From assembly GCA_944388395.1 (NCBI GenBank), contig CALXIP010000048.1, positions 1 through 38,399 of the forward strand: a DNA stretch of 38,399 nucleotides, in the 5' to 3' direction. The position numbers and the translations under genes are program-made. The notes under the pieces were generated by a model. The model made no database searches. It saw only the letters and a program-made list of their open reading frames with translations, and was not told where the DNA came from. This DNA comes from an uncultured Ruthenibacterium sp. (GTDB lineage: Bacteria > Bacillota > Clostridia > Oscillospirales > Ruminococcaceae). This document shows, in pieces, positions 7,508 to 15,233 of the stretch (positions within the stretch are counted from its first letter, which is position 1; each line of letters opens with the position of its first letter).

Positions 7508-8539
7508 ATGAAACGGATTCTGCGCGCGGCCGCGCTGACACTGGCGGCGGTCGTATCGCTCGGAATGCTGGCGGCCTGCGGAGCCTCCGGAGAGGACAAC
7601 CGTCAGATCATTCGCATTGGACACAACCAGTCTACCAACCATCCCACGCACATTGCTCTGGTGGCTTTTGAAGAGTTTATCGAGAGCAAGCTGGGAGACA
7701 AATATAATGTAGAAGTCTACCCCAGCGAACTGCTGGGCTCCCAGAACGAAATGGTGCAGCTGACCCAGACCGGCGCCATCAACTTCTGCGTAGCCAGCAA
7801 CTCTCTGCTGGAAACCTTCAGCGACAACTACACACTGTTCAACCTTCCCTATCTGTTCTCCAGCAGCGAGGCATATCATGCGGCCATGGACGACGAGTCC
7901 ATCACCGGCCCGATTTTTGAGTCCACCAAGCAGGCCGGCTTTGAGGCCGTGACCTGGCTGGACGCCGGCACCCGCAATTTCTACACGGTCAACACGCCCA
8001 TTGAGACGCCGGCCGATCTGAAGGGGTTGAAAATCCGCGTACAGCAGTCTCCCACCAACGTGGAAATGATGCGTCTGCTGGGCGGCTCTGCCACACCCAT
8101 GGGCTTCGGCGATGTGTATACCGCTTTGCAGTCCAAAATCATCGACGGCGCCGAGAACAACGAGCTGGCGCTGACGGACAACGGCCACGGTGACGTGTGC
8201 AAATATTACTCCTACGACATGCATCAGATGATCCCGGATATTCTGATCGGCAATATCGCCTTCCTGGACGGTCTGAGCGAAGAGGAGCGCGCCATTTTTG
8301 AAGAGGGCTTCGACCTGGTCAATCAGGTGCAGCGCGAAGAGTGGGTCAGCGCCGTGGAAGAGGCCAAGGACCGCGCTCAGAACGAACAGGGTGTTGAGTT
8401 CCTGTATCCGGACACCAAGCCGTTCCAGGAGGCCTGTGCATCCATGCACGATTCCATGCTGGCCGAACATCCGGACCTTGCGCCCATCTACGAGGCCATT
8501 CAGGCGTACAACGAACAGTACCCCTCCGGGGAATCTTAA
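7508..8539 (+). CDS. dctP: TRAP transporter solute-binding lipoprotein, DctP family
   Basis: A 343-residue extracytoplasmic solute receptor. The N-terminus is a lipoprotein signal peptide with lipobox LAAC (cleavage before Cys about 23), so it is tethered outside the membrane. DctP hallmarks: ELLGSQNEMVQLTQTGAI, the carboxylate-clamping Arg in DLKGLKIRVQ, and KIIDGAENN. The ligand is probably an organic acid but cannot be named from sequence. The ATG at 7508 has AAGAAGGGGG upstream; an in-frame ATG at 7442 with an even better AAGGAGG would add 22 residues before the signal peptide. It heads the dctP-dctQ-dctM operon. Confidence 0.93.
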   Translation: MKRILRAAALTLAAVVSLGMLAACGASGEDNRQIIRIGHNQSTNHPTHIALVAFEEFIESKLGDKYNVEVYPSELLGSQNEMVQLTQTGAINFCVASNSLLETFSDNYTLFNLPYLFSSSEAYHAAMDDESITGPIFESTKQAGFEAVTWLDAGTRNFYTVNTPIETPADLKGLKIRVQQSPTNVEMMRLLGGSATPMGFGDVYTALQSKIIDGAENNELALTDNGHGDVCKYYSYDMHQMIPDILIGNIAFLDGLSEEERAIFEEGFDLVNQVQREEWVSAVEEAKDRAQNEQGVEFLYPDTKPFQEACASMHDSMLAEHPDLAPIYEAIQAYNEQYPSGES

Positions 8540-8554
8540 GGAGGTGCTGGTGAA

Positions 8555-9046
8555 ATGAACACATTGAGAAATGCTCTGACCAAACTTTTGAACGCACTGG
8601 CCGGCATCAGTTTCATTGCCATGGTGGCACTGACCTGCTGGCAGGTCTTTACCCGCTACATTCTGCAGAACCCCTCTTCCTGGTCCGAGGAGCTGGTCTC
8701 CTACCTGTTTGCGTGGGCCAGCCTGCTGGGCGCCTCTCTGGTCACCAGCGAGCGCGGACATATGAATATCCCTATTGTCGTGGACCGTATGCCCGCCGGT
8801 GCCCGCAAGGTCTTTGAGGTATTCGGCGAACTGATCGCGTTTGCCTTCTCCCTCATCATCCTTGTGTACGGTGGCGTGCAGATCACCCAGCTTGCCATGG
8901 GGCAGACCACTTCTTCCCTGGGCGTGGCTGTGGGCGTCTTCTATGTTGTGCTCCCCCTTTGCGGCGTGCTCAACATGATCTACACGGTGCTGAACATCGT
9001 CGACATCTGCAAATCCACTGCGGACACCAAGAAAGAGGAGGCGTGA
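8555..9046 (+). CDS. dctQ: TRAP transporter small permease, DctQ family
   Basis: A 163-residue membrane protein with four predicted helices. Typical DctQ features are the first helix followed by WQVFTRYIL, then SSWSEELVSYLFAWASLLGAS, and ERGHMNI before the second half. DctQ pairs with the large subunit DctM to form the sodium-driven permease that accepts substrate from the binding protein. It has an AAGGAGGTG ribosome binding site, starts 15 bases after dctP and ends four bases before dctM. Confidence 0.94.
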   Translation: MNTLRNALTKLLNALAGISFIAMVALTCWQVFTRYILQNPSSWSEELVSYLFAWASLLGASLVTSERGHMNIPIVVDRMPAGARKVFEVFGELIAFAFSLIILVYGGVQITQLAMGQTTSSLGVAVGVFYVVLPLCGVLNMIYTVLNIVDICKSTADTKKEEA

Positions 9047-9050
9047 GCAA

Positions 9051-10352
9051 ATGGCAATTCAATCCTTATTGATTATTGTGGCCGTGCTGGCTGTCCTTCT
9101 GGTTGCCGGCGTGCCCATCTCTTACTCCATCGGCATTTCCTCTCTGATCGCCATTCTGCAGACAGTGCCTCTGGACGTCTCGGTGATCACCGGCGCACAG
9201 CGCATTTTCGTCGGCATGAGCAAATTCAGCCTGACCGCCATTCCCTTCTTCATTCTGGCCGGCAACCTGATGAACCAAGGCGGCATTGCCAAGCGGTTGG
9301 TTGACTTTGTAATGGCCATTCTGGGCAAGCTGCCCGGCGCACTTCTGGTCACCAACGTAGGCGCCAACGCGCTGTTCGGCGCTATTTCCGGTTCGGCGTC
9401 CGCCGCAGCCGCGGCTGTGGGCAGCATGGTGGAACAGGGCGAGGAAGAACAGGGCTATGACAAAGCACTGTGCGCAGCCACCAACGGCGCGTCCGCTCCC
9501 TCCGGTCTGCTGATCCCGCCGTCCAATGCGCTGATCACCTACTCGCTGGCCGCGGGCGGCACCTCTGTGGCCGCGCTGTTCCTGGCGGGTTATGTGCCCG
9601 GCATCATCTGGGCCCTGTGCTGCATGGTGGCCGCCATCATCATCGCCAAGAAAAAAGGCTACAAGGGAACACCCGGCAAATTTGACTGGAAGAACCTGGG
9701 CATTGCCACGCTGCGTGCGCTCCCGTCCCTGTCTCTGATCGTGGTGGTCATCGGCGGCATCGTGGGCGGCATTTTCACCGCTACAGAGGGTTCCGCCATC
9801 GCCGTGGTCTACGCGCTGATCCTGGGCATCTGCTACCGCAACATCACTCTGAAATCCTTCTGGAACATTGTGGTCTCCAGCGCCAAAATGAGCGGCATGG
9901 TCGTATTCCTCATCGGCGTGTCCAACATTCTGGGCTGGGTCATGGCCTTCACGCAGATTCCGCAGGCGATTTCCGACGCGCTGCTGGGCCTCACGGACAA
10001 CCCCGTCATCATCCTGCTGATCATGAACGTGATCCTGCTGATTGCCGGAACGTTTATGGACGTCACCCCGGCCATTCTGATCTTCACCCCGCTGTTCCTG
10101 CCGGTGGTGCAGACCTTCGGCATGGATCCTGTGCAGTTCGGTCTGATTCTGGTGTACAACCTGTGCATCGGCAATATCACGCCGCCGGTTGGCAACACGC
10201 TGTTTGTTGCCATCAAGGTGGGGCGCTCGTCCCTGTCCAAGGTCATGCCGTACATGCTGTGGTATTATGTAGCCATTCTGGTCGGTCTGCTGATGGTGAC
10301 CTACATCCCCATCGTCAGTCTGGGTCTTCCCCAGCTGGCAGGCCTTCTCTAA
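9051..10352 (+). CDS. dctM: TRAP transporter large permease, DctM family
   Basis: A 433-residue, roughly 12-helix membrane protein, the transport subunit of the TRAP system. Characteristic DctM elements: VPISYSIGISSLIAIL, FILAGNLMNQGGIAKRLVDF, GSASAAAAAVGSMV, the helical-hairpin segment GLLIPPSNALITYS and the C-terminal NITPPVGNTLFVA. It couples sodium influx to uptake of the DctP-bound solute. It starts four bases after dctQ with AAAGAGGAGG upstream and is closed by a GC-rich hairpin. Confidence 0.95.
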   Translation: MAIQSLLIIVAVLAVLLVAGVPISYSIGISSLIAILQTVPLDVSVITGAQRIFVGMSKFSLTAIPFFILAGNLMNQGGIAKRLVDFVMAILGKLPGALLVTNVGANALFGAISGSASAAAAAVGSMVEQGEEEQGYDKALCAATNGASAPSGLLIPPSNALITYSLAAGGTSVAALFLAGYVPGIIWALCCMVAAIIIAKKKGYKGTPGKFDWKNLGIATLRALPSLSLIVVVIGGIVGGIFTATEGSAIAVVYALILGICYRNITLKSFWNIVVSSAKMSGMVVFLIGVSNILGWVMAFTQIPQAISDALLGLTDNPVIILLIMNVILLIAGTFMDVTPAILIFTPLFLPVVQTFGMDPVQFGLILVYNLCIGNITPPVGNTLFVAIKVGRSSLSKVMPYMLWYYVAILVGLLMVTYIPIVSLGLPQLAGLL

Positions 10353-10361
10353 AACCTGTTT

Positions 10362-10388
10362 CGCCCCGGCCTTTGGGCCGGGGCGTTT
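10362..10388 (+). terminator. Intrinsic terminator after the TRAP operon
   Basis: CGCCCCGGCC / GGCCGGGGCG with a four-base loop, then TTTCT. The T-tract is short. Confidence 0.75.
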
Positions 10389-10468
10389 CTGTGTGATGAT
10401 GTATAAAGCTGCAGACGGCGGGAATACTATGGGCATCGAAACCTTCATGAGAAAGGAAGTTAACGGTC

Positions 10469-10678
10469 ATGAATGTATTCTATAAAATCTGCATTGTGCT
10501 GATCATTATCGGCGGCATCAACTGGGGCCTGATCGGCCTGTTCGGCTTCAATGCCGTGGCCTGGCTGCTGGGCGGCGCCACCTCTTTCCTCAGCCGCACG
10601 GTCTTCACACTGGTGGGTGTCGCGGCGCTGTGCGCCATTCCCAGCCTGTTCGAACTGGGCGTCTCCAAAGACACCTGA
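10469..10678 (+). CDS. DUF378 small membrane protein
   Basis: A 69-residue protein with two hydrophobic helices. The motif IGGINWGLIGLFGFNAV is diagnostic of DUF378, a family of small inner-membrane proteins without known function. The ATG at 10469 follows GAAAGGAAG. It sits between two terminators, so it is probably its own unit or receives readthrough from the TRAP operon; no good promoter was seen in the short gap. Confidence 0.88.
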   Translation: MNVFYKICIVLIIIGGINWGLIGLFGFNAVAWLLGGATSFLSRTVFTLVGVAALCAIPSLFELGVSKDT

Positions 10679-10704
10679 CCCTTACGCAGTTTCTTTTCCC
10701 TCTC

Positions 10705-10758
10705 GGCGGCACACTGCCGGGGCTGTACAGCTCCGGCAGTGTGCCGCCCTTTCTTTTC
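10705..10758 (+). terminator. Intrinsic terminator after the DUF378 gene
   Basis: Perfect 16-base arms GGCGGCACACTGCCGG (10705-10720) and its complement (10733-10748), followed by CTTTCTTTT. Confidence 0.85.
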
Positions 10759-10762
10759 CAAC

Positions 10763-10792
10763 TTTACAAAAAGGCCTGTTTTGTTATATAAT
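10763..10792 (+). promoter_or_regulatory. Promoter of the tsaE-tsaB operon
   Basis: TTTACA (10763-10768), 18-bp spacer, TATAAT (10787-10792), about 27 bases upstream of the tsaE start codon. Confidence 0.8.
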
Positions 10793-10825
10793 AGGTTGAA
10801 ATATGTACAAGCGCAGAGGTGAACT

Positions 10826-11251
10826 ATGGCGGTATTTGAGACAAACAGCAAGGCGGAGACCGTGGCACTGGGCCGCCGTTTGGCACAAACGCTTCACCCC
10901 GGCGATCTGATTCTGTTCACAGGCGGACTGGGTGCCGGCAAGACCGCATTCTGCGAAGGCATTGCCGCCGGGCTGGGCTGCACCGACGACGTGCAGAGCC
11001 CCACCTTTGCCATTGTGAACTATTACCGCGGGCCGCAGCCCATGGCACATTTTGATTTGTACCGCATTTCTACACTGGCCGATCTGGAAACGGCCGGGTT
11101 CTTTGATTATCTGGACGAGGGCGCCGTGGTCGCGGCAGAATGGAGCGAGAACGCCGCTTCTCTTCTGGCGGAACAGCGGGCCATTCGCATTGACATTGTT
11201 TCCACCGGCGACACCAGCCGCCGCATCACCATCGAGGGGGCGCAGCTATGA
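10826..11251 (+). CDS. tsaE: tRNA t6A37 biosynthesis ATPase TsaE
   Basis: A 141-residue P-loop ATPase with Walker A GGLGAGKT (33-40), the SPTFAIVNYY motif and the HFDLYRI strand typical of TsaE (YjeE). Together with TsaB and TsaD it is needed for threonylcarbamoyl transfer to A37 of ANN-decoding tRNAs. The ATG at 10826 follows GCAGAGGTG. Its stop overlaps the tsaB start as ATGA. The family's usual rimI and tsaD neighbours are not in this operon. Confidence 0.95.
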   Translation: MAVFETNSKAETVALGRRLAQTLHPGDLILFTGGLGAGKTAFCEGIAAGLGCTDDVQSPTFAIVNYYRGPQPMAHFDLYRISTLADLETAGFFDYLDEGAVVAAEWSENAASLLAEQRAIRIDIVSTGDTSRRITIEGAQL

Positions 11252-11940
11252 TCGTTCTGGGGGTGGACTCCACCGGTAAAACCGCCAGCACCGCCATTGT
11301 GCGGGACGGCGTCCTGGTGTACGAAAATTATCTGGCCGCCGGGCTGACCCACAGCGAAAGTCTTGTAGCCCTTTGTGATGACGCTTTGCGCGCCGCCAAA
11401 CTGCATGTGCGGGATGTGGATCTGTTTGCCGTGACCCATGGGCCCGGCAGCTTCACAGGGCTTCGCATCGGGCTGGCAGCCGTAAAAGGATTGGCCATGC
11501 CCCGGCAAACTCCTTGTGTGGGCGTTTCCACATTGGAAGCACTGGCCTGGGGGCTTTGTACAAACGGCACCGCCCTCTGTGCACTGGACGCGCGCCGCGG
11601 CGAGGTATACTACGCTGCTTTTTCCGTGGCAGACGGCACCGTCACCCGGCTCTGCGAGGACGCCAGCGCACCGGCTGCACAGCTGGAAGAACTGATGATG
11701 TCGCTGCCCGGGCCGGTCTGGTGCTTTGGCGACGGCGCACAAATTGTATGGGACGCATGGCACGAACGCAGGCCGGACCTTCAGCTTTGGCCCGCGGAGT
11801 ACCGGCTTTGCCGGGCGGGCTGTGTATGCCGTGCCGCACTGGCGGCAGGCACGCCGGTTTCTCCGGCCGAGCTTGTTCCGGAATATCATCGTCTCAGTCA
11901 GGCAGAACGCGAACGTGCAAAACGCACGTCCACACAATAA
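11248..11940 (+). CDS. tsaB: tRNA t6A37 biosynthesis protein TsaB
   Basis: A 230-residue ASKHA-fold protein, the inactive TsaD paralogue that scaffolds the t6A complex. Seen: ILGVDSTGKTASTAIV-type N-terminus, THSESLVALCDDAL and the family signature VTHGPGSFTGLRIGLAAVKGL. The start overlaps the tsaE stop (ATGA), so translation is coupled. It is followed by rpiB after 19 bases. Confidence 0.95.
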   Translation: MIVLGVDSTGKTASTAIVRDGVLVYENYLAAGLTHSESLVALCDDALRAAKLHVRDVDLFAVTHGPGSFTGLRIGLAAVKGLAMPRQTPCVGVSTLEALAWGLCTNGTALCALDARRGEVYYAAFSVADGTVTRLCEDASAPAAQLEELMMSLPGPVWCFGDGAQIVWDAWHERRPDLQLWPAEYRLCRAGCVCRAALAAGTPVSPAELVPEYHRLSQAERERAKRTSTQ

Positions 11941-11959
11941 TAGAGAGGAAGGATCTCAT

Positions 11960-12406
11960 ATGAACAAACCGATCGCACTCGGCGCCGATCACGGCGGCTG
12001 GGCATTGAAGGAAGCCGTAAAACAGCATTTGGACGCGCTGGGCGTGGCCTATCAGGACTTTGGTACATACAGTGAAGAGTCCGTGGACTATCCCGACATG
12101 GCTGTTCCCCCCTGCGAGGCCGTTGTCAAGGGTGAATGCGAAAAAGCCCTTCTGTTCTGCGGAACGGGCGTCGGCATCAGCATTGCTGCCAACAAGGTAA
12201 AAGGCATTCGCGCCTGCTGCTGCAGCGACACGTTCAGCGCCAAGTACACCCGTATGCACAACGATGCCAACGTGCTGTGCATGGGCGGACGCGTTGTGGG
12301 CGCCGGTCTCGCGTGCGAGCTGGTGGATGTATTCCTGAACACCGAATTTGAGGGCGGACGCCATGCCCGGCGCATCGCCAAAATCACTGAGATCGAGAAC
12401 CGCTGA
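11960..12406 (+). CDS. rpiB: Ribose-5-phosphate isomerase B
   Basis: A 148-residue RpiB/LacAB-type isomerase that interconverts ribose-5-phosphate and ribulose-5-phosphate. Seen: IALGADHGG, the catalytic Cys in LLFCGTGVGISIAANKVKGIRA, and MHNDANVLCMGGRVVG with the His/Asn active-site residues. The ATG at 11960 follows AGAGAGGAAGG. It is followed by upp; rpiB and upp are common neighbours in Firmicutes, linking pentose phosphate supply to PRPP-dependent salvage. Confidence 0.94.
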   Translation: MNKPIALGADHGGWALKEAVKQHLDALGVAYQDFGTYSEESVDYPDMAVPPCEAVVKGECEKALLFCGTGVGISIAANKVKGIRACCCSDTFSAKYTRMHNDANVLCMGGRVVGAGLACELVDVFLNTEFEGGRHARRIAKITEIENR

Positions 12407-12442
12407 ACGATATCAATAAAAAAACAAAGGAGTCTGACAAAC

Positions 12443-13072
12443 ATGAGCAAGACCGTCATCATGGATCACCCCCTGGTACAGCACAAAGTGAGCCTGCTTC
12501 GCAACAAAAACACCGGCACCAAAGAATTCAAGGAGCTCGTCAGCGAGCTGGCCATGCTTCTTTGCTATGAGGCCACCCGTGACCTTCCCACCGAAGAGGT
12601 AGAGATCGAGACGCCCATCGCCGTGGCCAAAACGCACATGCTGTCCGGCCGCAAGGTTGCGCTGGTTCCCATTCTGCGCGCCGGCCTCGGCATGGTGGAC
12701 GGCATGCTGGCCCTGATCCCCGCTGCAAAAGTCGGCCACATCGGCATGTACCGCAACGAGGAGACGCTGGAGCCTGTGGAGTACTACTGCAAGCTGCCCG
12801 CAGACATTGCCGAGCGCGAAGTCATCGTTCTGGACCCCATGCTGGCCACCGGCGGCTCTGCCTGTGACGCCATCACTCAAATCAAAAAGCGCGGCGTGAA
12901 GAACATCAAGTTCATCGGCATTATCGGCGCACCCGAAGGCCTGAAACGCCTGCAGGAACTCCATCCCGACGTGGACATCTACATGGCTGCGCTGGACGAG
13001 CGCCTGAATGAGAACGGCTACATCGTACCGGGCCTGGGCGACGCGGGCGACCGCATTTTCGGCACCAAATAA
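12443..13072 (+). CDS. upp: Uracil phosphoribosyltransferase
   Basis: A 209-residue type I phosphoribosyltransferase that converts uracil plus PRPP to UMP. Seen: [35 protein letters not shown], the PRPP-binding [18 protein letters not shown] and the C-terminal uracil-binding [18 protein letters not shown]. Length is normal for the family. The ATG at 12443 follows CAAAGGAG. No terminator separates it from the downstream repeat protein. Confidence 0.97.
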   Translation: MSKTVIMDHPLVQHKVSLLRNKNTGTKEFKELVSELAMLLCYEATRDLPTEEVEIETPIAVAKTHMLSGRKVALVPILRAGLGMVDGMLALIPAAKVGHIGMYRNEETLEPVEYYCKLPADIAEREVIVLDPMLATGGSACDAITQIKKRGVKNIKFIGIIGAPEGLKRLQELHPDVDIYMAALDERLNENGYIVPGLGDAGDRIFGTK

Positions 13073-13114
13073 TTTTTGTGCCACGACTTTCAACAAAGAG
13101 TGGGGAATGAATCT

Positions 13115-14599
13115 ATGGCAAAACGCGAACTGAGAAGAAAGGTGCTGGCAACCATCGCCACGGTGCTTGTCATGTGCTGCGGCCTTGCGCTGTGTATCTG
13201 GCTTTTGCTCACAAGCGAGGTGTTTTCTTCCACGATCCGCTGGCTGATGCTCGCGTGTACCGTTGGTCTTGGCATTGCGATCATCGGTCTTCTGGTGTGC
13301 AAAATCCAGGAGATCCGCACCCTGTCAAAACTGGTAAAAAAAGAGGCAGAGCTGCCGCAGCCGGCCTCTGATGCGCCGCAGCAGCCGGAGCCTGAACTTC
13401 AGCCCCTGCAGACATTGGACGAGCCGCTGCCCGTTGAGGAAACACCGGCTCCCGCACCTGCACCCGTAGTGCAGCCGGAGCAGCCTGTTGTCCCGGTTAT
13501 GGCGGCACCCAAGCCCGTGCAGGCTGCAGTACATACGCCGATGCCCGAAAAGCAGGAACAGGAGCCTGTGGAACAGCATCACTGGCAGCCCATCAACTTC
13601 AAGGCAGTGGATCAGCAGTACAAGGCTGCTCAAACTGCCCGTGTCAAGGCGATGGAAGACGCACGCATTGCGCAGGAGCAGGCGCGCCGTCTGGCCGAAC
13701 AGGCCCGGCTTCAGCAGCAAGTGCAGGAGCAGGCCAGCGCTGCACAGGCCGCGCAGCCCTCTCCACAGCATTCGGCACGCGAAGAGGAACTTCTTCAGCG
13801 TGCACACGAGCAACAGCAGGCCCGCCGCGCAGAGCAAATCCGCCTGGCAGATGCCGCGCGCACCGGTCAGCTGCCCCGCATTACCAATGAGATGATCGCA
13901 CAGGAAGAGGCGCGCCTTGCAGCGCTGGCCCGTCAGGCAGAGGCGCAGCGGCTGGCACAGTCCACAGCGCCGGCCCCGCAGCCCGTTGTTCCGGTTCAGG
14001 CGGCCGCACCGGCCACCCCCGTCGCACAGGTTCCTGCGGAACCGAAGCCCGCAGCTGTTCCCGCGGCGGCTCAGCCCGTGAAGGAATCCGCTTCCACGTG
14101 GGGGCAGGCCTGGAGCGCTCCTCGCACAGAGGCTTCCGCACCGCGTGCGGAGGCGGCCGCACCTGCAGAGCACGTAGAGCGCGCCCCCATCGCCTGGCCT
14201 GCATCTTCCAAGCCTGCGCGCACCACACAGATTCCGAAGATCACCGATGAGATGATCGCCGCGCAGAACAAAGCGCGTTTTCAGACCGCGGCACGCACCG
14301 GTCAGCTGCCCAAGATCACCGATGATATGGTGGCTGCCGCCAAGAGCCAGAACCAGTTTCAAACGGCGGCGCGCACCGGCCAGCTGCCCAAGATCACCGA
14401 TGATATGGTAGCTGCCGCCAAGAGCCAGAACCGGTTCCAAACGGTGGCGCGCACCGGCCAGCTGCCCAAGATCACCGACGATATGGTGGCTGCCGCCAAG
14501 AGAGGGGAACCGACGCAGACGCTTGGCAATTTTGCAGCGCATTACCAAAAAGGTTCCAAGTCGGCTGATTCTTATTGGAAATCTCAGAATCAAAAATAA
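13115..14599 (+). CDS. Unrecognised membrane-anchored protein with 26-residue tandem repeats
   Basis: A 494-residue protein that I do not recognise. Two hydrophobic helices (about 11-32 and 42-62) follow a basic N-terminus. Then comes a Pro/Glu/Gln-rich linker (about 75-165), a long Ala/Gln/Arg/Glu segment likely to be coiled coil (about 165-310) and a Pro/Ala-rich stretch. Near the C-terminus a 25-26-residue unit with core RTGQLPKITDDMVAAAK is repeated four times (residues 369-462), with one degenerate copy (RTGQLPRITNEMIA) at about 249. The tail is charged and polar. With both helices close together and a short connecting loop, the bulk is probably cytoplasmic. The ATG at 13115 follows AGAGTGGGG. 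It lies 42 bases after upp with no terminator between. A role as a scaffold or cell-envelope organiser is speculation. Confidence 0.8.
   Translation: MAKRELRRKVLATIATVLVMCCGLALCIWLLLTSEVFSSTIRWLMLACTVGLGIAIIGLLVCKIQEIRTLSKLVKKEAELPQPASDAPQQPEPELQPLQTLDEPLPVEETPAPAPAPVVQPEQPVVPVMAAPKPVQAAVHTPMPEKQEQEPVEQHHWQPINFKAVDQQYKAAQTARVKAMEDARIAQEQARRLAEQARLQQQVQEQASAAQAAQPSPQHSAREEELLQRAHEQQQARRAEQIRLADAARTGQLPRITNEMIAQEEARLAALARQAEAQRLAQSTAPAPQPVVPVQAAAPATPVAQVPAEPKPAAVPAAAQPVKESASTWGQAWSAPRTEASAPRAEAAAPAEHVERAPIAWPASSKPARTTQIPKITDEMIAAQNKARFQTAARTGQLPKITDDMVAAAKSQNQFQTAARTGQLPKITDDMVAAAKSQNRFQTVARTGQLPKITDDMVAAAKRGEPTQTLGNFAAHYQKGSKSADSYWKSQNQK
14219..14500 (+). repeat. In-frame tandem repeat, 75-78-bp unit, ~3.7 copies
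   Basis: Unit starts at 14219 (75 bp), 14294 (78 bp), 14372 (78 bp) and 14450 (partial, 51 bp). Copies two to four are nearly identical at DNA level. They encode the RTGQLPKITDDMV repeats. There are no spacers, so this is not a CRISPR array. Confidence 0.9.
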
Positions 14600-14613
14600 A
14601 GGACGTTGTTCCG

Positions 14614-14646
14614 GGGCTTTGAAGCAAGTCTTCAAAGCCCTTTTTC
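14614..14646 (+). terminator. Intrinsic terminator after the repeat protein
   Basis: GGGCTTTGAAG / CTTCAAAGCCC with a five-base loop, followed by TTTTTC. Confidence 0.9.
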
Positions 14647-14725
14647 TTGCAAAAACGGGATTTCTACTTTTTGTCGAGTGACTTTCGGGCGCACATATGG
14701 CATACTGAGCACAGGAGGGATGGAC

Positions 14726-15199
14726 ATGAATGCGGAATACACAGGCCGAAAAATCGCACAGCTTCGCAAACAGAAAGGTTTGACGCAGCGGGAACTGGCG
14801 GTAGCTCTGCACGTCACGGACAAAGCCGTCAGCAAATGGGAGCGCGGCCTCAATTATCCGGATATCGCACTGCTGGAGCAGCTGGCGCTGGTGCTGGACT
14901 GCAGCGTGCTTGTTCTGCTGGGGCTGGAGGATGCCCGCGGAGAAGAAATTGCCGGAGCACTTTCTCAGCTTTCAACAGCAGAAAGGGCCCGCATCTGCCG
15001 TGAATTTCGATGGCGCGGATGGCTGACCATCGCGCTCTCTCTGCTGGCATGGGCGGCTGCGCTGTACGCTTCCTGGGTTCTGGCACAGCATCAAATTTTC
15101 GGTCTTCCACAGGTCGCCACCGGAGGCATGAGCGGTTTTTTGGCCATTCTTCTGGCAAATGGCATTTTCTCCGTTCGGAAAAGTCGGTTTCTTTCATAA
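14726..15199 (+). CDS. XRE-type helix-turn-helix protein with C-terminal membrane helices
   Basis: A 157-residue protein. Residues about 8-62 form an HTH_3 DNA-binding domain (KIAQLRKQKGLTQRELAVAL, DKAVSKWERGLNYPDIALLE). After a linker come two hydrophobic segments (about 100-120 and 130-150), so it is a membrane-tethered regulator. The ATG at 14726 is preferred over ATG at 14720 because AGGAGGG then has six-base spacing. It shares a 36-bp identical stretch with the other XRE-membrane protein at 18756. Target genes are unknown; no partner gene is adjacent on the same strand. Confidence 0.85.
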   Translation: MNAEYTGRKIAQLRKQKGLTQRELAVALHVTDKAVSKWERGLNYPDIALLEQLALVLDCSVLVLLGLEDARGEEIAGALSQLSTAERARICREFRWRGWLTIALSLLAWAAALYASWVLAQHQIFGLPQVATGGMSGFLAILLANGIFSVRKSRFLS

Positions 15200-15233
15200 A
15201 AAGAGAGGCACCTTCGGGGTGCCTCTCTTTTTA
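15199..15233. terminator. Bidirectional intrinsic terminator
   Basis: AAGAGAGGCACC, TTCG-type loop, GGTGCCTCTCTT, flanked by A and T runs. It lies between the convergent XRE and MATE genes and overlaps the MATE stop codon. Confidence 0.9.

Noticed and set aside
10397..10489. Short plus-strand frame beginning ATGATG between dctM and the DUF378 gene
   Set aside because: Overlaps the DUF378 start in another frame and has no ribosome binding site.
14219..14500. Possible CRISPR-like array
   Set aside because: Repeats are directly adjacent, in frame and protein-coding, with no unique spacers and no cas genes.
13325..14812. 495-codon minus-strand open frame
   Set aside because: Antisense to the repeat protein; Cys/Arg/Leu-rich product arises from the repeated GC-rich DNA.
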